Assembly: GCA_036501345.1 (NCBI GenBank)
Contig: DASYAN010000420.1
Coordinates: 1 to 16,531 of the forward strand
Direction: 5' to 3'
Length of the DNA stretch: 16,531 nt
From: DASYAN01 sp036501345
Lineage (GTDB): Bacteria; Chloroflexota; Ktedonobacteria; Ktedonobacterales; Ktedonobacteraceae
Shown piece after piece: positions 7,781 through 14,208 of the stretch (position 1 is the stretch's first letter; each line of letters starts with the position of its first letter). The translations under genes and the position numbers were made by a program. The notes beneath the pieces were generated by a model. That model saw nothing but the letters and a program-made list of their open reading frames with translations. It searched no databases and had not been told where the DNA came from.

Positions 7781-8341
7781 ATGCAGTCGATTTATCATAT
7801 GTGTCCGTCGGAGATGGTCGGAGATGTGCTCTATCCCTTGAATATGTTGAAACAGCTTTATCCCCTCGTTTATGAGCGTGAGATGATCAAGTACCAGGAC
7901 CATCCACACAGCCAAGATCTGCAGACAAGAAGAATTCCAAAACTTAATTGTCTCTGGTATGACGTAGTCCACTGCTCTGCAATCCATCCTAGTCTGCTCT
8001 ATCGTGCGTTACAAGAACGAGATTTGCCTGTAAGAGCTGAACGTACCTTTTTTCAAATTCCTCTGACCAGTCTGCAAGCCGAACAAGGAGTAGTCTTGCA
8101 GACATCTATCCGAGATGATCCTACAGCACCCATTGATGATGAGGCCGTGAGCGGGCTTGATGTTACCACCTACTGTGAATTAGCTCTGGTACCACTAGAT
8201 GCACTGGAGTGGTACGATCAACTCACATTGCTGAAAAGAACAATTGGGCTGTTTGTCGGCGTTCCTCTGATCTTGATCCCCTCACCAATTTCAATCAAGC
8301 AAGCATGCGTGATTAGTTGGGGAGAAGCACAGGTTCCGTGA
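7781..8341 (+). CDS. Conserved-looking cytosolic protein of unknown function
   Basis: The predicted protein is 186 aa from the ATG at 7781, which has a Shine-Dalgarno AAGGGGG 8 bp upstream. A longer frame from a TTG at 7715 lacks any binding site and is not preferred. There is no signal peptide or membrane span. The N-terminal half has the segments YPLNMLKQLYPLVYEREMIKY and KLNCLWYDVVHCSAIHPSLLY, rich in aromatic and acidic residues. This pattern resembles unnamed actinobacterial/Chloroflexota proteins, but I cannot assign a function. It is divergent from the LAL regulator across a 272-bp gap, so it could be a target of it (inference only). The lipoprotein gene lies 173 bp downstream on the same strand. 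Confidence 0.7.
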   Translation: MQSIYHMCPSEMVGDVLYPLNMLKQLYPLVYEREMIKYQDHPHSQDLQTRRIPKLNCLWYDVVHCSAIHPSLLYRALQERDLPVRAERTFFQIPLTSLQAEQGVVLQTSIRDDPTAPIDDEAVSGLDVTTYCELALVPLDALEWYDQLTLLKRTIGLFVGVPLILIPSPISIKQACVISWGEAQVP

Positions 8342-8514
8342 TCTGTCGAGCCAGAATGAGCAAGAAGACAAAGATGGGTAATCTTACCGATCCAACCAGC
8401 TCTTTTTCTGGGTATGCTATGTGCAGGTTAAACAACAAACATCCATTGTGACCGTGGTTGTTACAGAAAAGTATCCTTCATGGATAAAGTGCATCAGAAA
8501 GGTGTAAAAAAGAC

Positions 8515-9153
8515 ATGTTAAAATCTGTTTCTCTGTTCAAAGGTTTTAGTCTGGCATCTCTTGCTCTTATCATACTCGTACTCGTAAGTGCATGTTCACT
8601 CAATGGCAATACTCTGAGTAATAATGCTACCAATGCCAATACCAATGCCAATACTGGCACTCCACCATTTAGATTCGACTTGATTGCATCTCCTGGTATC
8701 AAGGCATGCCTACCCAATGCTAGCGGTAATGCTGTTGTCGTGTCAGGAGAACTCAACGAAGTGATGACCGTAAGTGTGCGAGGTCTTGCTCCTAGTACAG
8801 GCTATGATCTTTTTATCACTGAAATTCCTAATAAACCCTTTGGGATTTCCTGGTACCAGAGCGACCTGCAGACGGACGGCCATGGCAATGGTAGCGCTAC
8901 CGTGCGAGGTATTTTCAATGATGAGACATTTTCAGTCTCTCAGGGAGGCCCTACAACAACGTTCGCACCCACGCACCAGTTCCACCTTGGTCTATGGTTC
9001 AATGACCCACAGGTCCCTTTCCAGAAGGGATGTGAGCTTGGTAAAACGGCCCCAGTCGTCACCCCATTTAATGGCGAGCAGCATGCAGGCATCCAGGTTC
9101 TAAATACAGCTAACTTTCCTGACAATGCTGGCCCATTGTCCCACATCCAATAA
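8515..9153 (+). CDS. Exported lipoprotein of unknown function
   Basis: The 212-aa precursor has a signal sequence (MLKSVSLFKGFSLASLALII...) ending in a lipobox VSAC with acceptor C27. An Asn/Thr/Ala linker (about 30-47, NANTNANTG) follows, then a globular domain from about residue 50 that looks beta-rich (NAVVVSGELNEVMTVSVRGL, YDLFITEIPN). Two cysteines in the mature domain (CLP near 63 and CEL near 174) could pair. I do not recognise a named family. The start at 8515 has Shine-Dalgarno AAAGGTG 8-9 bp upstream. A strong palindromic terminator follows 40 bp after the stop, so it ends its transcription unit. The protein would be anchored on the outer face of the cytoplasmic membrane. Confidence 0.8.
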   Translation: MLKSVSLFKGFSLASLALIILVLVSACSLNGNTLSNNATNANTNANTGTPPFRFDLIASPGIKACLPNASGNAVVVSGELNEVMTVSVRGLAPSTGYDLFITEIPNKPFGISWYQSDLQTDGHGNGSATVRGIFNDETFSVSQGGPTTTFAPTHQFHLGLWFNDPQVPFQKGCELGKTAPVVTPFNGEQHAGIQVLNTANFPDNAGPLSHIQ

Positions 9154-9193
9154 GCTCTTGTGAGATCTGTTTGGTAGATGAAGCTAACAAGTA

Positions 9194-9241
9194 AAAAAAC
9201 GAGATGCCACCAAGAATATTCTTGGTGGCATCTCGTTTTTT
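9194..9241. terminator. Bidirectional Rho-independent terminator, 48-bp perfect palindrome
   Basis: AAAAAACGAGATGCCACCAA (9194-9213) is mirrored exactly by TTGGTGGCATCTCGTTTTTT (9222-9241), with GAATATTC at the centre. The core 36-bp GC-containing palindrome is flanked by six A and six T, giving a terminator on either strand. It closes the lipoprotein gene on the plus strand. Confidence 0.85.
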
Positions 9242-9249
9242 GTTCGCGA

Positions 9250-9476
9250 GTGTTCAATCGAGTCCTCATAATCTATACCATATATACCTCGAGCTTTCCC
9301 ATTCTCTTGAAAAACATTTACATTGCAAGACGATTCACTATGTCCAATAACGTATGTATTAAATTTGAAGCTTTACAAACTATCTTTAGGGGAATCATCT
9401 ACTATATTCATTTAATATATATGTTAATATGCTCTATTATAGTATTGGTGTCAAATTTATCTATACTTTCTAGTAT
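9250..9476. other. AT-rich intergenic tract, no gene supported
   Basis: A strongly AT-rich stretch with many short TATA-like strings and a TTGACA on the minus strand (complement of 9449-9454), 17 bp from a weak CATATT. Only a 63-residue hydrophobic frame (9340-9531, +) is open here; it has no ribosome binding site and is not called. The tract marks the left side of the accessory island. Confidence 0.5.
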
Positions 9477-9580
9477 TCACTCCTCAATATTCAATAGCCT
9501 TTTTATCCCTTCATTCGCAATGTCTTGTTGATCTGCGTTTGCAGAATCGAAAGCTTCCTTATCCTTCTTTATTCCAAAAG
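9477..9580 (-). pseudogene. Probable detached C-terminal tail of the coiled-coil gene
   Basis: The minus-strand frame ends ...KKDKEAFDSANADQQDIANEG and IKRLLNIEE, then TGA at 9477-9479. This piece has coding-like composition, whereas the frame just upstream of it runs through repeat sequence (RSKLRGI-type peptides). Its stop is in exactly the same frame as the stop of the coiled-coil gene at 9786 (309 nt, 103 codons apart). I infer it was the original C-terminus before an insertion of about 200 bp brought in stop codons. Alternative: chance open frame. Confidence 0.4.
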
Positions 9581-9591
9581 AGGGTCCACTA

Positions 9592-9659
9592 CCCCGCAGC
9601 TTGCTGCGCGAATGAGGGGAGCGGTGGCTGGGGTAGATACCCCGTAGCTTGCTGCGGGG
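9592..9659. repeat. Pair of REP-like palindromes
   Basis: Two direct copies of a short palindrome: 9592-9610 (CCCCGCAGCTTGCTGCGCG, imperfect 3' arm) and 9640-9659 (CCCCGTAGCTTGCTGCGGGG, 8-bp stem, CTTG loop, one G-T wobble). Copies of CCCCGCAGCTTGCTGCGGGG-type sequence, giving the peptide RSKLRG in one frame, are familiar as dispersed extragenic palindromes in many bacteria (recalled, not searched). Confidence 0.7.
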
Positions 9660-9734
9660 AGCTTCATTTTTTGTGCTCACTTTCCAGATTGCCATTGCTG
9701 AGCCGTGTAGCAGCGCGAGAGACCGCCCATCTAG

Positions 9735-9783
9735 GCTCTGCGTTAAGATAGCTGACCTTTACCCGCCTTCCTTAACGCAGGGC
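9735..9783. repeat. 13-bp imperfect inverted repeat
   Basis: CTGCGTTAAG (9738-9747) and its exact reverse complement CTTAACGCAG (9771-9780) are separated by 23 bp. The repeat extends to 13 bp per arm with one mismatch (GCT versus GCC-like flanks). It sits between the REP-like palindromes and the end of the coiled-coil gene, and may be one boundary of the inserted repeat element or a stem-loop of it. Confidence 0.6.
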
Positions 9784-9785
9784 CT

Positions 9786-10457
9786 TCAAGGGGGGCTAGA
9801 AAATAGCAAGTTTGAGACATCTTGTCGGATGTTTCTAAATGTCTGTTCGTATTCATTCGCATGTGCTATTTCACGGGAATGATATTCTTCCATTGCCTTT
9901 TTCTGTTTTGTTCTTATTTTATTTATTCTTTCTTCTTTTTCTTTATAGGTGCAACTTTCATCTAGAATTCCCTTAATTTGTGTTTGTCCCTCTTTACCTG
10001 TATTTTTTAATCTATCCCCAAGTGCTTCCAAATCATTTTCAGCTTGAGTATATCTAGCAATAGTATCCTTAAAACTTTGCCGAATCTGTCTAATGTCTTG
10101 GTTTTTTGATCCGCGATGTGCCTTAAGCAGTTCTCTTATAAACGAAACATGGCCCATAAGTCTATTTCGAGCGGTTTCTGCTTCTTTTGTAGCTGTTTGT
10201 TTGTAATCCTTAAGCCCTTGCTCGGTCTCGGATACGAACGTCTTCAATTTATGTTCATCCCTGATTTCATGAAGGCTGCTCTGTGCTAGTTTGTGGGGTG
10301 GCGTTCCCCTAAATACATAATTTCGCCTACGCAATTCATTTAGGTGACTATTTGGATCATTTGCGGCTGCTTCTGCTATTTTATTATATTTTTTTTGTAG
10401 ATCTTCATTTAGACCTAGATATGGCACTTGAGATATTTTTTTTCTTTCCATAACCAT
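9786..10457 (-). CDS. Coiled-coil protein of unknown function, probably C-terminally truncated
   Basis: The 223-aa protein is highly charged with no signal or membrane segment and long predicted helices (for example KLKTFVSETEQGLKDYKQTA, DTIARYTQAENDLEALGDRL and KEERINKIRTKQKKAMEEYH). It is therefore probably a cytosolic coiled coil. No catalytic motif is seen and I do not recognise the family. A clear Shine-Dalgarno AAGGAG precedes two possible ATGs; MVMER at 10457 is 4 bp away, and MER at 10451 is 10 bp away and may be the better start. The gene is more AT-rich than its neighbours, suggesting acquisition. Its last residues (FSSPP) come from sequence resembling the adjoining repeat, and a same-frame tail exists at 9477-9580, so the present stop is likely an insertion product. 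Confidence 0.65.
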   Translation of the reverse strand: MVMERKKISQVPYLGLNEDLQKKYNKIAEAAANDPNSHLNELRRRNYVFRGTPPHKLAQSSLHEIRDEHKLKTFVSETEQGLKDYKQTATKEAETARNRLMGHVSFIRELLKAHRGSKNQDIRQIRQSFKDTIARYTQAENDLEALGDRLKNTGKEGQTQIKGILDESCTYKEKEERINKIRTKQKKAMEEYHSREIAHANEYEQTFRNIRQDVSNLLFSSPP

Positions 10458-10554
10458 TTCACTCCTTATTCATAAATCATTTCAAACAAATCTCATAACT
10501 CGCACAAAACGAGTGACCACTCTCAGAATACCCAACGCAAGACCCTTTTTCTAG

Positions 10555-10630
10555 GGACAAAGCGGACAGCTTGGGCAAAAAAGCGGACAGCTTGAGGGAA
10601 AAAGAGGACAATTTCTGAGAACAAAGGACA
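10555..10630. repeat. Phased GGACA box array (transposase-end-like direct repeats)
   Basis: GGACA occurs at 10555, 10564, 10585, 10606 and 10626; the last four are spaced 21, 21 and 20 bp, two helical turns. The first two long units share an exact 15-mer AAAGCGGACAGCTTG (10559-10573 and 10580-10594); later units are degenerate. Read on the minus strand, the array starts TGTCC at 10630. TG at the terminus and repeated inner sites are the layout of IS21/Mu/Tn7-like transposase ends. No transposase gene and no partner end are in the window. Plasmid-type iterons are an alternative. Confidence 0.6.
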
Positions 10631-10700
10631 AGTGAGCAGGTGAGCCTGGGCAATTTCTCAGTTACGAGATGCCGTTACTTTTTGATTGATGGCACGAGCA

Positions 10701-10724
10701 AAGGCCGGAAGTACTTCCGGCCTT
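10701..10724 (-). terminator. nadE terminator, 24-bp perfect palindrome
   Basis: AAGGCCGGAAGT (10701-10712) is followed directly by its reverse complement ACTTCCGGCCTT (10713-10724). The GC-rich stem lies 30 bp downstream of the nadE stop codon. The following T-run on the minus strand is short (TTT), so termination strength is uncertain. Confidence 0.6.
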
Positions 10725-10754
10725 CCTTATATCTGAAAGACATTAAGAAGAATG

Positions 10755-12521
10755 TCATTTCCCATCTCGATACCGATTGGTAATCGGCAAGCGGCGGTCA
10801 CGACCAAAAGCGCGTGGAGTGATTTTTACTCCCGGAGGAGCCTGACGACGTTTGTATTCGCTCGTATCGACTAGTCGCATGATCCGTTCCACTGTTTCTT
10901 GCCTGAACCCCATCGCCAGCATCTCGTCAAAGCTGCGATCGTCTTCGACATAAGCTTGTAGAATTGGGTCCAGCTCATCGTAGGGCGGCAAACTATCAGT
11001 ATCTTGCTGATCTGGACGCAGTTCGGCGGAAGGGACTTTGTCGATGACCGATTGTGGAATGACCAGCTTGTCCCTGATGGTGTTGCGATACTTGCACAGT
11101 TGGTAGACCAGCGTTTTGAGCACATCCTTCAGGACTGCGAAACCTCCAGCCATGTCGCCGTAGAGTGTGCTATAGCCAACCGCCATCTCAGATTTGTTGC
11201 CTGTGGTGAGCACAAGTGAGCCAGACTTGTTAGAGATGGTCATCAAGATATTTCCACGGATGCGAGCTTGCAAATTTTCCGCCGCCAGACTAGGATATTC
11301 CTTGCCTAGCGCAGGCTCCATCATTTTCAGTGATATGCGAAAAGTCTCTTCAATAGGGATCGTCAGATAACGGATACCAAGATTTTCTGCCAGTTGCTGG
11401 GCATCGCTCTTACTATGCTCCGATGAGTAGCCAGAAGGCATAGAGATACCTGTGACGTTTTCTGATCCCAGCGCATCTATGGCAATTACTGCTACTAGCG
11501 AGGAGTCAATTCCGCCAGAGAGGCCGATGAGCACTTCTTTAAAGCCGGTTTTGTGTACATAATCGCGTGTGCCCAGTACCAGAGCTGAGTAAATCTCTTC
11601 GAGCTGTTCTATACGTGGTTCTATTCGCTGAGGGGCGGCTAGGACGACTGGGGCTGCGTTGTTGAGTGGCTTGAGTGGACTGGTATCAACAGAAATAATC
11701 GGTACATCATCGATATTAGTGCGCCAGCGTTCTTGGCGGCGACGAGGATTATGTAGACGCGAACGGAACACAGAAGCGGTATCTAGATCCACAATGAGCA
11801 TATCTTCCTCAAAGCGCTTGCCGCGTGCGATCAGCAGTCCTTGCTCATTGAATACCATACTCCCGCCATCAAAGACCAGTTCGTCTTGTCCTCCTACCAT
11901 GTTGAGATAGACAATGATCAAGCCGTTATCAGCGGCACGTGTGGCTATCATCTCTTCACGAACGGCTCCTTTTCCGCTATAGTATGGTGAGCCGTTGATA
12001 TTGATAATGACCTCGGCTCCAGCATGAGCTTGTCGTGGAAGTGGGCCAGTGGGGTACCATATATCTTCGCAGATATTAATGCCTACATGAATGCCGTGGA
12101 TAAGAAAAACGGGAGCTTTGTTTCCGGCCTGGAAATAGCGATACTCGTCAAATACTCCGTAGTTTGGTAGGTAATGTTTATGGTAAACTCCTGCTAGTTT
12201 CCCCTCATGGACAACTGCTGCCGCATTATAAATATCGTGGTCACGATCAACAAAACCAATCATAGCTGTGAGCCCGACGAAATCGCTGCTGGCCTGAATG
12301 ATTTCATCCAGCTTGCGCAGATTGGCAGCTACGAATCCTGGTTTGAGTAGTAAGTCTTCGGGAGGGTAGCCAGGTAAGGCCAACTCGGGAAAGCAGACCA
12401 TATGTGCTCCAGTTGCATAGGCTTGCTGCATTGAGTCAATGATCTTGTGAGTGTTGCCCACCAGATCACCTACGGTCGTGTTGATCTGGGCAAGTGCGAC
12501 ACGTAGCGGTATGATATTCAT
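10755..12521 (-). CDS. nadE: Glutamine-dependent NAD+ synthase
   Basis: The 588-aa cytosolic enzyme makes NAD+ from deamido-NAD+, ATP and glutamine, the last step of NAD biosynthesis. The N-terminal nitrilase-type amidase domain (about 1-270) has the Glu-Lys-Cys triad: E46 in CFPELALPGY, K115 in HKHYLPNYGVFDE and C151 in INICEDIW. It supplies ammonia from glutamine. The C-terminal synthetase domain (about 300-588) has the PP-loop SGGIDS at 335-340 and the conserved TTGNKSEMAVGY (439-450) and GDMAGGFAVLKD. The start is placed at the ATG at 12521 (MNIIPLRVALAQ), which has Shine-Dalgarno AAAGGA 8 bp upstream and begins right at the domain; an in-frame ATG 78 bp upstream lies inside the divergent gene's 5' end and is unlikely. 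All key residues are present. It is transcribed away from the neighbouring membrane protein gene. Confidence 0.95.
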   Translation of the reverse strand: MNIIPLRVALAQINTTVGDLVGNTHKIIDSMQQAYATGAHMVCFPELALPGYPPEDLLLKPGFVAANLRKLDEIIQASSDFVGLTAMIGFVDRDHDIYNAAAVVHEGKLAGVYHKHYLPNYGVFDEYRYFQAGNKAPVFLIHGIHVGINICEDIWYPTGPLPRQAHAGAEVIININGSPYYSGKGAVREEMIATRAADNGLIIVYLNMVGGQDELVFDGGSMVFNEQGLLIARGKRFEEDMLIVDLDTASVFRSRLHNPRRRQERWRTNIDDVPIISVDTSPLKPLNNAAPVVLAAPQRIEPRIEQLEEIYSALVLGTRDYVHKTGFKEVLIGLSGGIDSSLVAVIAIDALGSENVTGISMPSGYSSEHSKSDAQQLAENLGIRYLTIPIEETFRISLKMMEPALGKEYPSLAAENLQARIRGNILMTISNKSGSLVLTTGNKSEMAVGYSTLYGDMAGGFAVLKDVLKTLVYQLCKYRNTIRDKLVIPQSVIDKVPSAELRPDQQDTDSLPPYDELDPILQAYVEDDRSFDEMLAMGFRQETVERIMRLVDTSEYKRRQAPPGVKITPRAFGRDRRLPITNRYRDGK

Positions 12522-12570
12522 AATAGTATCCTTTCCTGAATCGATAGTAGTTGCAAAGGAGTTTGCTTGT
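12522..12570. promoter_or_regulatory. Compact divergent intergenic region between nadE and a membrane protein gene
   Basis: Only 49 bp separate the two start codons. They contain both Shine-Dalgarno sites (AAAGGA for nadE, AAAGGAG for the membrane protein gene). There is no room for two full non-overlapping promoters, so at least one promoter must overlap the opposite gene's start. No clear -10/-35 pair is seen. Confidence 0.4.
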
Positions 12571-13134
12571 ATGCCATATCTTCTTCCCACAGAGTCCACC
12601 GTTGGGGCTTTTTTGTTTCTTACTGTTCCTCTTCTGCTTATAATTTACCTGGGTTTTCTATTGTTTATCCGACCTCCGAAGAAGGTCTTGCTTGCTTCTC
12701 TGCTTGGTGGGATAATCGTGGGTTTGGTCAATCTGCTAGTTGATATTGCGGCGTACTATGCCCACTGGTGGTATTATAACCTGAAAGAGTTAACCTTGCA
12801 TGTGCCTCTGCCGTTTTATATCTCTCCTGCTCTGATTTTCGGTAGTCTGGCATATCTCTTGATCTGGCGTTTCAAAGATGGGCGATCACGCTGGTTTTCA
12901 TGGTTATTGCTGATTGGAGTTCCTCTATTCTGCATCGTCCGTGATATTTCAGGTGGACTCACTCAGACTGCATACCAGGAGTGGGAAAATGGGCCGAATG
13001 CTACACTGGTCACGATCGTGATGTGGATTGTCGCATTCTACGCAGGTTTGTGGCTGTTTTGGCGTATGGCTGCGCATATCGAGCCTGAGATTGCGCAGGA
13101 TCAGCCAAACGAGCTAATTGCCAAACAGGATTAA
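12571..13134 (+). CDS. Five-helix membrane protein, unrecognised
   Basis: The 187-aa protein has about five membrane segments (11-34, 39-62, 80-99, 107-124 and 144-165). It has a distinctive DIAAYYAHWWYYN stretch at 58-70 with clustered aromatic residues, and VRD at 123-125. This arrangement recalls unnamed actinobacterial/Chloroflexota integral membrane proteins; no function can be given. The start at 12571 has a strong Shine-Dalgarno AAAGGAG 9 bp upstream; a longer frame from 12451 runs antisense inside nadE and is rejected. The gene is divergent from nadE, and its stop lies 2 bp from the stop of the convergent metallopeptidase gene. Confidence 0.75.
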   Translation: MPYLLPTESTVGAFLFLTVPLLLIIYLGFLLFIRPPKKVLLASLLGGIIVGLVNLLVDIAAYYAHWWYYNLKELTLHVPLPFYISPALIFGSLAYLLIWRFKDGRSRWFSWLLLIGVPLFCIVRDISGGLTQTAYQEWENGPNATLVTIVMWIVAFYAGLWLFWRMAAHIEPEIAQDQPNELIAKQD

Positions 13135-13136
13135 TA

Positions 13137-13934
13137 TCAATTATCTGGTGCAGGTATACGCTTGAATGGTGCAAGGGTTGAATTGGCCACGTACTTATTC
13201 CACTCGCCATCCACTGTATCGCCAGTCAAACGTTGAAAAGTGGCTGAGAAAGACCCTCCTGTTTGGGCAGCGTGACTGAGTTGATCAACAATAGTAGGGA
13301 CCGTGTGTTGGTCCAGCCAGTGTAGAAAGCGAGCGGCTACTCTGTAGGCATCGTTATAGCTGTCTCCTGGCTTTACTGGTGGCATGGACCAATCATCGTC
13401 TGCTGGACCATAAATACTGCGAGCATAGTCAGCCATACCTTCGATAAACCAACCCGGAGCGTTCTCACCAGCTTGAACAATATGCGTCAATTCATGGATC
13501 AGTGCGCCTACCACCTGCTTAGGATTCTGGCGTGCAAAATTGTCGTCAAGGGTAATGTGACCGCCACTAGTGACTGCTGCAGCATCAATATGTGATACTG
13601 TGAGGGTTACATTCTTCGCAATATCAGGTTGAGAGGCGAAACGTGCTACGAGTTCTGGGCAGGCTGTATTGAATGCTATTTGGTAGCGTCGGAGAATATC
13701 ATCTAAAGAGGGATCACTGTTCTGGATAGTTAAGTGGCAGTCACTTGATGGCACTGGTGAAGATAATGGCATGCTAGTAGCTGGAGAAATAGCAGAATTG
13801 GTTACAGATACAGTGGCAACGCTAGGACCTTTAGAGACACTAGATTTTTTAATAGTAAAAGTGTAATAAAAAAGTGCTAGGCAAACGAGTAATAGACAAA
13901 TGAATATGAGAAGTCGGGGGGTAAGTCTTTTCAT
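13137..13934 (-). CDS. Membrane-anchored basic secretory protein family metallopeptidase
   Basis: The 265-aa protein starts with a positively charged end and a long hydrophobic segment (residues 7-27), a signal anchor or uncleaved signal. A Ser/Thr/Pro-rich linker to about 64 follows, then the catalytic domain. That domain has the zinc motif HELTH (147-151) and PGWFIEGMADYAR (160-172), where E165 is the likely third ligand. Downstream GPADDDWSMP, then SYNDAYRVAARFLHWLDQH, is the hallmark of the plant basic secretory protein (PR-17) family. The product is probably an extracytoplasmic gluzincin-like protease of unknown substrate. The start at 13934 is chosen because the anchor begins there; it has no clear Shine-Dalgarno. 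Upstream frame to 14093 contains the divergent promoter region and is not favoured. The 3' end is convergent with the membrane protein gene. Confidence 0.85.
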   Translation of the reverse strand: MKRLTPRLLIFICLLLVCLALFYYTFTIKKSSVSKGPSVATVSVTNSAISPATSMPLSSPVPSSDCHLTIQNSDPSLDDILRRYQIAFNTACPELVARFASQPDIAKNVTLTVSHIDAAAVTSGGHITLDDNFARQNPKQVVGALIHELTHIVQAGENAPGWFIEGMADYARSIYGPADDDWSMPPVKPGDSYNDAYRVAARFLHWLDQHTVPTIVDQLSHAAQTGGSFSATFQRLTGDTVDGEWNKYVANSTLAPFKRIPAPDN

Positions 13935-14208
13935 GATGTAGGAATGACGAACGGGTTCCTCTATCAACTTTGAATGTGAGTGGTTCGCGTTGTGTCCTTT
14001 CCTGGAGTAATTTGAATGCAAGCTTGAGATATACAACATATACGGAACTTTAAGGTAAACGTTGTATAATTTCTGATGGTTTACAATGATCACTTTTGCA
14101 CTGACAGCCTAGCAGCCGTATCAGACGAAATGGTTCGTTGTGGTTTATGATGTGTGAGTCAACTAATAAAGGCTAAACTAGCCAGAGTATAAGCAGGAGA
14201 AATAAACT
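13935..14208. promoter_or_regulatory. Divergent regulatory region of the metallopeptidase and GH15 genes
   Basis: The 274-bp region holds an exact inverted repeat TATACAAC (14030-14037) and GTTGTATA (14061-14068), separated by 23 bp, which could be operator half-sites. TATAAT at 14065-14070 (+) overlaps the right half-site and could be a -10 for the GH15 gene, though no good -35 lies 16-18 bp upstream. A short stem GGCTA-AAC-TAGCC sits at 14171-14183, just before the GH15 Shine-Dalgarno. Confidence 0.35.

Noticed and set aside
9340..9531. 63-residue plus-strand frame with one hydrophobic stretch, resembling a small membrane toxin
   Set aside because: There is no ribosome binding site. It lies in an AT-rich tract where hydrophobic codons arise by chance, and its 3' part is antisense to the likely coding tail at 9477-9580.
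9178..9531. 117-residue plus-strand frame
   Set aside because: It begins before and reads straight through the 48-bp palindromic terminator, so it is not a plausible gene.
10559..10594. CRISPR array
   Set aside because: The repeats are 15 bp at 21-bp period with no unique spacers of usual length and no cas genes nearby.
10671..10682. ACGAGATGCC shared between this region and the terminator at 9199-9208, as possible flanking direct repeats of the island
   Set aside because: A match of about 10 bp is short enough to occur by chance in a window this size, and the flanks show no further similarity.
12522..12599. N-terminal extension of nadE by 26 residues
   Set aside because: It would overlap the start of the divergent gene, lacks a ribosome binding site and is not part of the amidase domain; the ATG at 12521 has AAAGGA at correct spacing.
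13935..14093. N-terminal extension of the metallopeptidase by 53 residues
   Set aside because: The signal anchor begins at MKRLTPRLL (13934). The extension has no membrane-targeting logic and covers the putative operator region.
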